Below are positions 20,164 through 33,578 of a stretch of DNA of 64,000 nucleotides, piece after piece. This DNA comes from Campanula takesimana (Eukaryota; Streptophyta; Magnoliopsida; Asterales; Campanulaceae), in assembly GCA_026119855.1 (NCBI GenBank), contig JAOWBW010001626.1:310001-374000 (forward strand), in the 5' to 3' direction. The notes beneath the pieces were generated by a model, which saw only the letters and a program-made list of their open reading frames with translations, was not told where the DNA came from and searched no databases. A program made the translations under genes and the position numbers. How positions within the stretch are numbered: position 1 is the stretch's first letter; every line of letters starts with the position of its first letter.

Positions 20164-23100
20164 ATGGCTGGAAAGTCAAACAAAGGGAGGAATCGGAAAG
20201 GGACTCAAACTGCAAATGTGGTGAAACCTTCAGAACAGGTGGTTGTTTCAACAAATGGTGCCCCAAAAGATGCGGTTGATTCGTTGGAAGCGGTCAAAGG
20301 AGAGGTTGTGAATGGAAGTCCTGTTCTGATTGAACCGAATACTGCCCTACAGTCGGAGGCTCCACAACCGGAGGCCCCAACGGAGGTGAAAGCGGTGGAA
20401 AGTGCGAATCCGGAAAATCAGGCTAAGCAAGGTGAATCTTGGGTGTATTTGGAAATAATATCAAGTGTATCACTGTGACAATACTATATCTTGTTGGCAT
20501 ATGGATATTTGTCGTCTGATTGTTTTATTATAACTTTGTTACCATTTAAGAAGAATTACATGCTGTTCATATGCTAGGTATCATTATCAAGTTCACCGGA
20601 GGTTTTCAAGTTCATTTGTTGGTACTGTGCAATAGACATTGTGCACCCAGTATCTAGTATTCTTAAGAAAGTTTGAATTTTGCTGTTGGATTGCTATAAA
20701 CTCCCTCCGTCCTATTTGAAACTTCACCATTATTTTGGCACGGGAATTAAGGGAGGAGTATGTATATGCAAAAGTATTGGGTGGGAAAGGGTTGTGGATA
20801 TAAATGTGGTAGGATTTGCAAGTGGGCCCCACAATTTATGTGTGTGTGTATGACAAGTGGGGTAGAGTAAATAAAATTAAGTAAGTTGTAACATTTTAGG
20901 AAGGAGTACTTTCCAATGGGACACCCTATAAGGAAATACTCCCTCCGTCCCAGCAGAAGTGTCACCAACTTTTGGGACACGAAGATTAAGAAAAGGTAGT
21001 AGATGTGTGGTAGAAAATAAAGAGAGAGAATGAGGGGGGTTAAATAGTGTGGTTGGTTGAATATAAAAGTATTAAAAGTTTGCCATTTTGGGTAGTGACA
21101 CTTGTGCTGGGACGGACCAAAAGGGAAATAAGTGACACTTCTGCTGGGACGGAGAGAGTATGTGAACTTTTAAATGGGAAGGAGGGAGTAGTCAATAAGA
21201 CTTCTTTAAGATGACGCTTCTATGTTTGAATAACTCTAATATTGGTCATAGCTATTCTAGAATCTGAAAAGAAACTTGAATGTTCACAAATTACAACACT
21301 TCTTGAAATGGAAACCGTTACGTGGGTCTTATATAACTAGTGATTTCATGGATGATTTGATCGGTTTCTAACTTTATTTGTTAGTTTGATTGGGATGGTG
21401 CTAGATGACAAGAATAATATGGAAGGACTACAGATTAGGAAATATATATACATATATACAAAATCCTGTACATATATAGGTGTGTATGTGTGTCTATATA
21501 TATAATAAAAGCTGTGTTTGTTGAAGGCAAAAGTTGCATCTTGTGCCTTAAGAGTACACCAGAAAATCCAAGTGTAATTTCCTCAATAGAAAGACCACGC
21601 TTATTTTGCGGGGGGCTTTCGCTTTTTGGAAAATGGCTAAGAAATCTTATTTTATTTACCAATTAATTGGTAGGTACACGATCCCAACTGTCTAATCATT
21701 CCAGCAGAGTTTTTGTTTTGCCATCTACAACAAGAGAAATGTATTTATACTGGTGATATAAAATAAACTGTTCAGGTCCCCTCTACATAATAGCTTCTTA
21801 TTGTATCCAGTCCCTATGCATTCTTCTGTGCTAAATTTCATCCACTGATTTATAATATACAGACATCAACGCAGATAACTCCAATTTACTCATGACTTGA
21901 TTATGTGCTAATTGGAATATTCATTTCGTCAGATGTGATGTGATCTTATATTTGTTTCTGTGAACGCAGGTGACATACATCTTTATCCTGTACCTGTCAA
22001 AACACAAGGGGGAGAAAAGCTTGAGCTTCAAGTATGCAATGTTACTTCTCGTTTTATGTGTTGGAATACAATTGGGAAATTGTTTTGCTTTATGTTTGAC
22101 TGCAAATAAAATGAATTCATTTCTTCATCTTCTTGTTCTCTTCATTATCATGTCTAACATGACATTGAAGAACTAGTTGAACTTCATTTCTGTTTATGAG
22201 TGTGTCGTTTATGTCAATAGGTGAACGTGGTATTTCTTGAATGATCATTTTTATGAGAACTTACTTTTATGAGTTGTGCACTCTTATTTTTGTAGTTAAG
22301 CCCTGGCGATTCTGTTATGGATGTGAGACAATTTCTTCTAGATGCTCCAGAAACCTGTTTCTTTACATGCTATGACTTATTATTGCACACTAAGGATGGG
22401 TCAGTTCATCATCTGGAGGATTACCATGAAATTTCCGAAGTCGCTGATATTACCACGGGCGACTGTTCCCTGGAGATGGTGGCTGGTATATTAATCTCTG
22501 TCTCTCTAATATTTTTTATTGATGCAATTTAGTGAAGAACAGTTGTGTTTCGCTTAAGGAAAATTGAAGAACTGATTTGTATTTTTATGCATTAATTACA
22601 GTAAATTAAAGTGGGCTCCAATTTGCCTGCTCTTTGTTTTTTCTATAAATTGATTTTGTTTTCTCCGTCTATTGTTGGTTCTGATGTAATAAAGAATTAA
22701 TGCAGCTTTATACGATGATAGATCGATCAGGGCTCATGTTCACCGTACAAGAGAATTGCTCTCTCTTTCCACCCTACATTCTTCACTATCAACATCACTT
22801 GCAATGCAACATGAGATGGGGAAAACCACATCTACCAATCCCGGAGGTTTGAAGTTTGAGCCTATGTTTTTGCTTCTTTTGTCATCCATGTAATAAATCT
22901 TTTCATTTATTGACTTCCATTCTATAGGAGACCCATCTGACTTTTTTTGTTTTGCTATGATAGATCCTGCAAAAACTGAAGTTTTAGAGCTTGAGAGTTT
23001 GGGTTTCATGGACGATGTCTCTGGTTCACTTCCTAATCTGTTGTCATCTCCTTCGAAAGAGATCAAATGTGTGGAAAGTATTGTGTTTTCTTCGTTCAAT

Positions 23101-26100
23101 CCTCCTCCGAGCTACAGAAGGTTAGTGTTCTTCTATAGGAACTCTACTCGTTCTGAGGAATTATGGTTTTCTTCGCCAACTGACTTTATTTTCATACTGC
23201 ACGTTTTGTTACTGCCAGGCTTCATGGAGACTTGATTTATCTTGATGTGGTCACTCTGGAAGGGAATAAGTTTTGTATTACTGGAACGACAACAAAATTT
23301 TATGTCAATTCGAGTTCTAGTAATACGCTCGATCCAAGGCCATCTAAAGCCGCTAGTGAAGCAACTACTGTCATTGGACTCTTGCAAAAGATTAGTACCA
23401 AGTTTAAGAAAGGTAACAACACGTGGGTTGATAATATGTGGTCAAATAAGCCTTAGCTTTGATGGGTCCTGAGTGGCGTAGTTCTTTTATGCTTATAATT
23501 TATCTCTGCTATTGAAGCTTTTCGTGAGATGTTGGAGCGGAAGGCCTCTGCTCATCCTTTTGAAAATGTCCAGTCATTGTTGCCACCCAATTCTTGGCTA
23601 GGATTATACCCTATTCCTGGTAAGTTTGATTTGGTTTAAGGAATTCTTGTTCTTTTGCTCGTGAAATGTGTATCATATGTAGGCTTGCAAAAGAAGCCAT
23701 TTCTTTATTTGGGATTGGAAGGAATTTCTATGACTATGCAAGAGTCAACATTACGGACCCTTCTGTGGTTCGTTCATATGTGGTTCACGTCAGAGACGAG
23801 GCAGGCGTGAGATCGTATTGGACATCATCATCCTGCGCTTAGTTGCCCTAGAATTACATATATGAGTGAGGTGGTCAATCTTGATTTAACGTCTGAGCTA
23901 TAGTAATTGATGTTGGAATCGACCGCCTTTTTCATGTCTATTGGCCAAACTACCCTGGTCTTCAACCATGCAAGTCACAGTTGTTTGTGCCACCATTCAA
24001 AGCAACTGTAAAAGATCAAGTAATTTAACCCATGACTTCAACCATTTCATATTGTTACGCCTTATATGTTGATAAGGCTTTGAAACTGGTGTTCTACACG
24101 CTCTAACAGCTTAATGAGGATGCAAATAAGATGATTCAAAATGACAATGGTTGAACTATCTGTCATTTGTATATTATGCAAGTGCACACACCATAGGCAC
24201 TCGCACATACACACACACATATGATATCTATATTTCTATACGTGTGTGTATACACCCTCCGTCCCACTAAAAGATGTACTCTTTACCTAAAAGGGTGTCC
24301 CACTAAAAAATGCACTTTCTTAAAGTGGAAACTTCAAAATACTTATTTGTTCAATGGGACCCACTTGCATACTCGCAACAACTATCCACTTACTATTCCT
24401 TACCCCACCTTCTCTCTCCTACTTCACTTTTCATACTCACAATACTTGCATCACTTACACATTTTCCTAATCCCCGTGCCTAAACAAAATCTTTTAGTGG
24501 TACGGAAGGAGTATATATCAAGTTTCTAACACGATGCCTCTGGTTTAGATCATAAACGTGATGCTGCTAGAGCAGAAAATGCTCTGACTCTTTCATTTGG
24601 AAGTGAGTTGATTGGCATGCAAAGAGACTGGAATGAGGAACTGCAGTCTTGCAGAGAGTTTCCTCATACAAGCCCTCAGGAAAGGTGTGTGTATACTTAA
24701 TGCTACAGTTATCATGTTAATGCATTGTTAAGTTTCTGGTCTTGGAATCGTCTTATGTAAAGATTTTTAATTCAGGATCTTGAGAGATAGGGCACTCTAC
24801 AAGGTGACGTCTGACTTCGTTGATGCAGCGATAAGCGGTGCAATTGGAGTCATCAGTCGTTGCATCCCGCCAATTAATCCAACTGATCCAGAATGTTTTC
24901 ACATGTGAGTTTAACGTTGAACTTTTCAAAGAAGATTCTCCATTTATATTACTAAAATATCGAAATTAACTTACACATGGTTTTTAGTTGACCTACTGAT
25001 ATCCTATTATATAATGAATCTCGGGATTGAATTTGGTCTAGAATTTGTGTACTAGTTGCATAATCATTTTACTGTAATAGTAATTCTATACTCCCTCCGT
25101 CCCGCTTGAATTAGGATTCTTGGTCAAATAATTTATAGTTTGACCAACAATTTGAAGGAAAATAATTTGCTTAATGAAAATCTAAAAATAGTTATTTAGT
25201 TTATTATTAATCGTGATACAATAGCAATTTTTAAATTATTAGCATCATTATTTTTCTTCAAATTATTGGTCAAAGTATAAATTACTTGAACAAGAATCCT
25301 AATTCGAGCGGGACGGAGGGAGTATGTTGGTAGCAATTATTGCAATTAGAGTTTACTGATCCAATTTTAGTTACGGCAGGGTAATGAATTGCTATCACTG
25401 TATGGGATCAAATTGATCTTCTCCCTAGTTATACGCAACAATTCTCGTTTTTTTGTTTTGTTCTTCTGTTCTGTCTTGTTTTCAAATTTTTAGTAGGGGT
25501 AAAAATGAGAATCCAATTCTGCCGGAGTCAGGCTTTCTTCTTATTTATTCAAAACTTGTGTTGTTTATTGACTGCAAAGAAGTTATAAGCAACTGTTGGT
25601 GGACATCAATCAAGCTAAAAGAAATAGCTGAGAAAAGTTTCTGCCCTTTTTTTTGGACTTGTATTGGGAAACAGACCATTTTAGGGAAGTCCATTTGTTT
25701 TGGAATTGAACATGTTTAGACAGTTTTGAAGGAAAAGGTGGAAAAATAAAAGTTACCGTACTTTCAGTGTTTTATCCTAAGAGTTCTTGCTAACTAGTTG
25801 TCATTGCTTTGTAGCATATCCATTTTTGTCTTCTATGAATGTACATGTCATAGGCAACCTATGGAAGTAGAGAATAAGGTTCTTTGGGATAAGTGTCATT
25901 TATCATGTTTCATAATTTTGGTGTTCCCTTGTCAGTGTTTCACGCTGCTCCTGATCTTCTTTTTTATCTAAATAAAAGGAGAAATGCTCTTATTACTTGG
26001 TTTCATCGTTTGATATTATAAATCTTCTTACTTGGGTTCTAGGTATGTTCACAACAACATCTTCTTTAGTTTTGCTGTTGATGCGGACCTCGAGCAGCTA

Positions 26101-29100
26101 TCCAAGAAGCATTTATCAGATTTGAGTATAAAGATTGAGAGCACAAGCTTATCAAACAATGTTTCAGATAAGATTTCATCCAAATCATCAATTGGATCTA
26201 GAAAGCTTAGTGGGGAGAGATCCACTGAATCAAATACCGTGGATGTTAATAGTGCAATTGATTTGGCTCCTGAAGAGGCGGGGGAAGCCGCCCAGCTGGC
26301 TGAAAGTGAGCAAGCGACATACTCATCTGCAAACAATGATCTGAAAGGCACCAAGGCGTATCAGGAAGCTGATGTTCCTGGCTTGTATAATCTAGCTATG
26401 GCCATTGTTGATTACAGAGGCCATAGGGTAGTAGCACAGGTTTGTATTTGCCCTTGCATTCTAATACTACTTCCGTCCCAAAAAGATAGTCCCATTTGAT
26501 TTTTGATGGTCAACACAACTGAACTTTGACCAAGTATTAATGTCAGTCTAATCATTCTACTGATATTCTAAACTGTTGATATATCACTAAGTGACTTATC
26601 AATAACAGTTTTTGGAATTTCAGTGGGATGATTAGATTGACATTAATGTTTGGTCAAAATTCACTAGTGTTGCCCATGAAACATAATTAGACTATCTTTC
26701 CGGAACGGAGGGAGTAGCAGACAATAGCTTTTGATTATGTTCTCCTGGCCATTATTTCATAGAGAAAGTAGAGTCGTTTGTGGGAATGTTTTTTGTTCTG
26801 ACATTTGGCAGATGATGTTTAAGTATCCTTGGTATTCCTTATATTTGTCCTCTGATTTGCATTGTTTTTCATGTTGTCTTTTTTTATTGTGTTGCTGATA
26901 CTGGTTCCAAACCTACACTTGTCTTATGTCATTTGGTTTTCTCCCCCCTCCCCATATCTGACTCCTTTACTTATCCGGCAGAGTGTTTTACCGGGAATCC
27001 TTCAAGGTGATAAGTCGGAGTCCCTTTTGTATGGATCTGTAGACAATGGCAAGAAGATTTGCTGGAATGAAGATTTTCATTTGAAGGTCAGCTAGTATTT
27101 TGTTTTACGAACAATAATAAGGTTCTTTAAGTTAGCAGCTCTTTTCCTAGATTGGTTACTAACTCATACTCCAAAGAAATAGTCGCACCTTATTTTCGTT
27201 TCTCTCCTTAAGTTTTTCTGATTTCTAATCCAACTATGTTTTTCTACATATTCACTTTCTTGCTTCTGTCACAAGTGCTAAAAATCATATGCCCATAGGT
27301 ACTTGAGGCTTCAAAACGTCTCAGATTGAAGGAGCACACAGTTCTTGATGGATCCGGAAATGTTTTTCGATTAGCTGCTCCAGTGGAATGCAAGGGTATT
27401 GTTGGCAGTGATGACAGGTGATTTATGTGTTTAGTTCAAATTTCCTTTTTCGTCGCAACATTCTTTACTTCCTTATTTGAGTATTACTCTATTCAACCCA
27501 AGTTAACCGTCCTCTTTTGTATGAACGTGGTAATTAGGAAACTTTTCTCTTTCCAAGTTTGACCTTCAGATTATGAAAGGAGTAATTGCTCTATGTTTCC
27601 CGAAGTCCACGCATTGTAGGATTATATCAATTATTTTCATGTGTCAACACTAAACCTAAAGAGAGAGAAAGAAAATGTGTTGGGGAAAAAGTGAGATAAT
27701 AAAGAGTTAATTACTGGAACATGCACCAAGGAACATTCACCAAGGAGACTTAAAGAGATGAAAAGTTAAGGTATAACTGGAAAGAGTGTTGAATATGGAA
27801 AATAGGCATTTATTTTAGACATCCCAAAAAGGATACCGGGACTTTTAATTTGTGACGAAGGATGCATTAGTTTTTAACCGAAAAATTTGTTACTTGCTGA
27901 ATGATATACTCCCAACTTTGGAAAATAATAGCTCTCTATAGATTTTCAAAGTCTGTAGGACCTTTTATGGATTTATATGCAACACACACATACACATATC
28001 TACATATGTTAAGGTTAGAAAATAAACTTTAAGAGGGTTACATATAGAAAGTGGATATTTATTTTGGGACGTCCCAAAAAGGATGTGTGTATATATATGT
28101 ATATGTATATGTGTGTATATATATGTATATGTATATGTATGTATATATATGCACACACACATGTATATATGAAATACAGTTTTAACCTTTTTGAGTACTT
28201 TAAATTATAAATGACGTGCTTTATACCTTTCAAAAGAATCAACATGAGATTGTTGTTTTGGGATGAGGAAAGTAGTTCTCTTATTCTGGCATGACACATT
28301 AGAACTGAAATCAACATGTCTTTACTGTCCCAGCACTTCGTTTTGATATACTAGGTTATATGCCTTGAAAGGTTGATATGATTCCGGCTCAACTTGGATT
28401 AACTTAGAAATTTCTGAGCCTGAGTTTTAGGTCCTATAGAAATATTCTTTACATAATAATTGTTGCAAGTGCTATTCTAGGAAGGCCAAATTACATTCAT
28501 CCCCCCAAAGTATCCACCAAATGCCACTTTGCGCCCAGTTTGAAAAGTGGGTCTTGGTACTTTAAATTGCATATTGTCCCACTTTACCCTGGCACTTTCC
28601 AAATCATCCCACTTCACCCCCTGGCCAAGTGCATGTCAAGGGGCAAAGTGGGACAATTTCAAAAAAGAAAGTATCAAACAGACCCACTTTTCAAACTGGC
28701 GTGCAAAGTGGGATGTGGTGGATACTTTGGGGTGTAAACGTAATTTGGCCTGCTAGGAACGTCATAATATTTGTGATGTTAACGTGTTCATGCTTCAACT
28801 ATTTATTTGACTTTATCCTTCTACTCGTAATGAGCCAGGCACTATCTACTTGATCTGATGAGAGTCACTCCTCGTGACGCTAATTATACGGGACCAGGTT
28901 CCAGATTTTGTATTTTGAGACCAGAATTAATTACTGCATTTTGTCAGGTAAATTACTTTAGCCTCTAATGTTTAATTCAATATTATTCTGGTATCTTCGC
29001 TGTGCATCTTTTAAATTCATTTCTGTTTCTTGTGAAAAGGCTGAAGCGGCAAAGAGTTCAAAAACTACACTCGAGCCAGATAGTTCCCATTCTATTGATG

Positions 29101-32100
29101 ATTCTTCAAAAGTTGATACTGCAGATAAACAAGTTGAAACTGAACAGACAGCAGCTATTGAAACTTCTGGATCAGAGGTACTCCTCTGTCCCATACTTAT
29201 CGCCACTTATTTCCATTTTGGGCGTCTCATACTTATTGCTACTTACCCAAAATGTTCACTTTTTCTCTCCTATCCATTCACTCACAACAACTATCCACTT
29301 ACGTATTTTCTCTCTCCTACCCACTCACAATACTTACTTTCCCAACATATTTTCTTAATCCCCGTGCACTCCCATTTGGTAACAATAAGTATGGGACGGA
29401 GGGAGTAATTGATATTCTCTTGTCAAATATATGCTGCAATAAAGTTATTTTAAGATGTATAAAGGCTTTACTGGATGCTGTGGAGTGTGGACTGTTTAGT
29501 GTAGTGTGATGATTTGTTCATTGCCTCGTATTTAGATGATACGATGATACTTTTAGATGGTAGAATTAGGGTGCACCTCATAACATTAAGAGCCAGCGTT
29601 CGGAAGCTAAATGGTGAACATTGTTTGTTTGACAACTGAATGCCAGTGACATCTAATTGTAATGTTCCTCTGATGAACTCTGAATTAATTGATGTACACG
29701 AGTTTGTCACGTAACTGAATGTCAGTAACATTTGAATAAATTTCTATTGTAATCCTCAGTAGATGTTGATATAAATAGTATCTTGCACTTAGCTTACATA
29801 AGCATTGAACAATGATATAATGCCTTTTTCATCATTGTTGACCCAATAAACTTGCAACCAAATATATTAGTCGTCAAAAATCCTTTTCATATAAGACTTC
29901 AACTATTTGTCAATGCATTTAATACTTCCTCTGAGGCGATATTTGATCTCAAATTAAAATTGAAATAAGGGTTAGTGTAGTTAAGGAGGCAACATTTTAA
30001 CTCAAAGTAGGCGGAAAGTAAATGTTAGTATAGTCTTTTGGTTGAAGGAAGGATGACCCAAAAAGAAATACACACCTCTTCTATTGGGAAAGAGGGAGTA
30101 TTACTGTCCTTGCAATAATACCAGTCTATAGGGTGAGTAGTACGGTTACTTATGTGTATTTATTACTAAAATTGCTTGAAAGTAAACTTTTCACTGGTCC
30201 CTCTAAGTCAAATTTGGGCAGTCAGTTTGGAATGAAGGGAGTATTAGACTACTAATTACACCATCCTTCCTAAAATGAGTGTCTATCTATCTTTTTTCCC
30301 TAGGAAATAAAGGAAGTTTACATGTAGATGTGTAATTCCGAGCGGGCTGCCCGTTTCCCGACTCGGGCCCGACTCGACAAAATGAGACTCGAATCGGCCT
30401 GTGATTCCTGAACGAGTCGAGTTCGGCAACTACTTGGAAGCTCGCCTTGACGCTCGAGTCGAGTCGGATAGCTCGACAATCTTCACGAGCTACTCGCCGC
30501 CGTCTACTCATGGTCGGCCGAATGGTTTGACTCAATCTAGCTTCCCTGTAAACAAAATACCCAAAAAAAAAAAAAAAAACATAGGTTCTTTACTCTGCGC
30601 CATTCCCCTTCCATTAGACTCTCAATTTCCAAAACCAACGCAGCTATGAATCCTCTCAAGACGAAAGCTCCAAACTAGTTCCGATGGACAATATTCATCT
30701 CCTTTCTTATTTACCCGTGTGATCTGCGTTTCGAAAACCGTCAAAGTTCAATCCGACTCTGATTTTAGTCTTCAGTTTCGTTTCTCTACACCATTAAAGG
30801 AAGCCATCGAAAAAGAGGGGCTTTTCACCGGTTTGAAGCTTGAAAAGTTTTATACTCTTACCCATTAAACAATTAATGCTTGACCTTTCATTAGTAATGA
30901 TAGCATCTTTATAATATTATTTTTATTCATAGTATATCATTATAATATTATAATATTACAAGATATGTTAATGTTTTATAATGATTACAGCATGTGGGTC
31001 ATTTCATTGGTCACACCTCTTATGCGTTGGTCTTAAGTTTCGAGCATTCAAGTCATGGCCGTGACTCGCCGAGTACATACGAGCCGAGTTCGGCGTGACC
31101 ATTTAGTGGCCGACTCGACCCGCGTTTTACCCCAACTCGTTTAGTTTAAATTACGGCTCGACTCGAATTCGGCTATACTCGACTCGAACTCGACTCGTCT
31201 GCCTCTCTATTTACATTTAAGTCATTTTAGTGGCACATATGCGTAAATAGCATAACGTCCACATGATAACATTGCAAATGCAAGATAGGAGATGATGGTT
31301 CACAACTATGAATTTAGTGAACTTCATTACAAAACTAAACATTCGTTTAGAATGTTTTTCTTCAAAAGTTAGACCCTCATTATGGTGAAGAATGTGTACT
31401 TAGTTTTTACTAGCTAGAGCTTCAAATATTAAACAAAGAAGATTAGAATTGCGTTGTACCATAACAGAAACTCCATATGTCCTTAGTTGTTTGCGCCTTT
31501 TAATATTTTGCATAAAATAGTTAAAATTTTAAATTACTTTAGGACTGCATATACATCAATACCTTTGTGTTCCCACAATAGTATTGTATCAATGTACAAT
31601 GAGACATGGTAGAGTATAGATGTGAATTATCAATACCTTTGTGTTCCCACAATAGTGTTGTATCAATGTACAATGAGACATGGTAGGGTATAGATGTGAA
31701 TTAGTAATTCAGGCCCCAATTAATATTTTGCAAATTAGTGTTATGTTATTTTTTCTCCTTTCCATTGTTATCAAATGTAAGGGTTAAGGACCTATTAACC
31801 TTTGTATATACACCCTCCGTTCCAAAATGATGTCCCACTTTGTTTTCGTTACTATTAATTAACTTTGAGCAATAATTTTAGGTTAATCTCAGTATACTAA
31901 TGAAAATTTAAAACTTGTTCTTGATACACCATCAACAATACTATCATTGACAAGTTTTAGATTTTCATTAAGATAAATTATTTAACCTAAAATTGTTACT
32001 CAATGTTCATTCATAGTAATGACAAAGAAAGAGGGAACATCATTTTGGGACGGAGGGAGTATTATTCTCTATACAATGTATGTAAAGGCTTAGTTACTGG

Positions 32101-33546
32101 ATACTTTTGACTATCTCAAATCTGTAGTTGGACTTGGATGTATGTTTAGTTATATCTCCCGCTGTTTTGTTTTTGCAGCTACCAATTGAAGCTGGTGAAA
32201 AGGAGACTGCTGAAGCATGTGTCTCTGAACCTGCTGGAACTCTTGATATACGCGAAGACATTAGTTTTAATCCCAATGTTTTTACTGAATTCAAATTAGC
32301 TGGAAGTGAAAAGGTAATAAGGTCTCTTTTAGTCATCTGAGGTCTCTTCAGGTCCTGAGAACTTACTCTTTATTCCCTGGAATTTACAGGAGATAGCTGC
32401 AGATGAAGAAAGTGTGAGAAATGTTAGTTCATATCTCAGAGATGTCGTACTTCCAAAATTTATTCAAGATCTTTGCACACTTGAAGTTTCTCCGATGGAC
32501 GGCCAGACTCTAACTGAAGCACTCCATGCACATGGAATTAATGTGCGCTATATTGGAAAAGTAAGATTGAGCTACTAATTACTTCTATTTAGTACTCTCT
32601 CCACCCCAACAAGATAATCCCTCTTTTTTGGTGGGAAGTTTGATTGAACTTTGATCCATAATCTTACATTAATTCAATTACTCCCTCCGTCCCAGTTTAA
32701 GGTTCTTACTTTCCTTTTTGGTATGTCCCAGTTTAAGGTTCTTAGTTGCTTTATTCCTTAAATGGCAAAGGATGAATAGTGTTTTGGACATTCTTGTCCT
32801 CATAAACTTCATATATTACAAAAATCCCATCACTTACCCATCTACTTTTCACCCACTTGCATTATAAATGGACAATTATATCCTCCACCCACTACTATTT
32901 TTGACTCAAGTGTGCCTTGATTCCTTAATAAGCGTGCAAAGTCAAACTAAGAACCTTAAACCGGGACGGAGGGAGTACATCCTAATGAAAGTCCAAAAGT
33001 TTTTATTGGTAGTATTTTTAGTGGTGTTTCAATAACAGTTTTTAGTATTTCATTGGGATAATTTTTTCTTAAACCTTTGTACATTCAGTCAAATTAACAA
33101 CTAAAAAGTGGGGCTATCTTTCTGGGACGGAGGGTCTACTTATCTGCTGAACGCTTGCCTCTACATAGCCCTGTTTAGGAAAATTGATTGCTGCTTAGTT
33201 AAATTGCAGTCCTTTAAGCTGAGTAGTGGCTTGACTCTATATATCTTCTCTTTACCTTGAGTTCATTTTTCCCTATCCATTTCTCCAGATCGCTGATGGT
33301 ACGAAGCATTTGCCTCATTTATGGGATCTTTGCTCCAATGAGATAGCAGTCAGATCTGCGAAACACATTCTCAAGGTAGTCAGTCTTTTCATTACCTATT
33401 TTAGTAATCGTCTCTGGTTTAATTTCAACCTTCAGAAATATATTTTGATTATTTTTTATCATTCATTATTTCATTTTTTTTGTCTTACTGGCTGGGATAT
33501 ATATATATATATATATAAATAATATTTGTGTTCTTAAGTTCAAGTG

Positions 33547-33578
<32 letters not shown>

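Noticed and set aside
22928..22963. Alternative acceptor TCTATAG at 22,927 for FMT exon 5
   Set aside because: It would insert 12 non-conserved residues rich in Phe; TGATAG|ATCC at 22,963 gives PGDPAKTEVLELE, matching the family.
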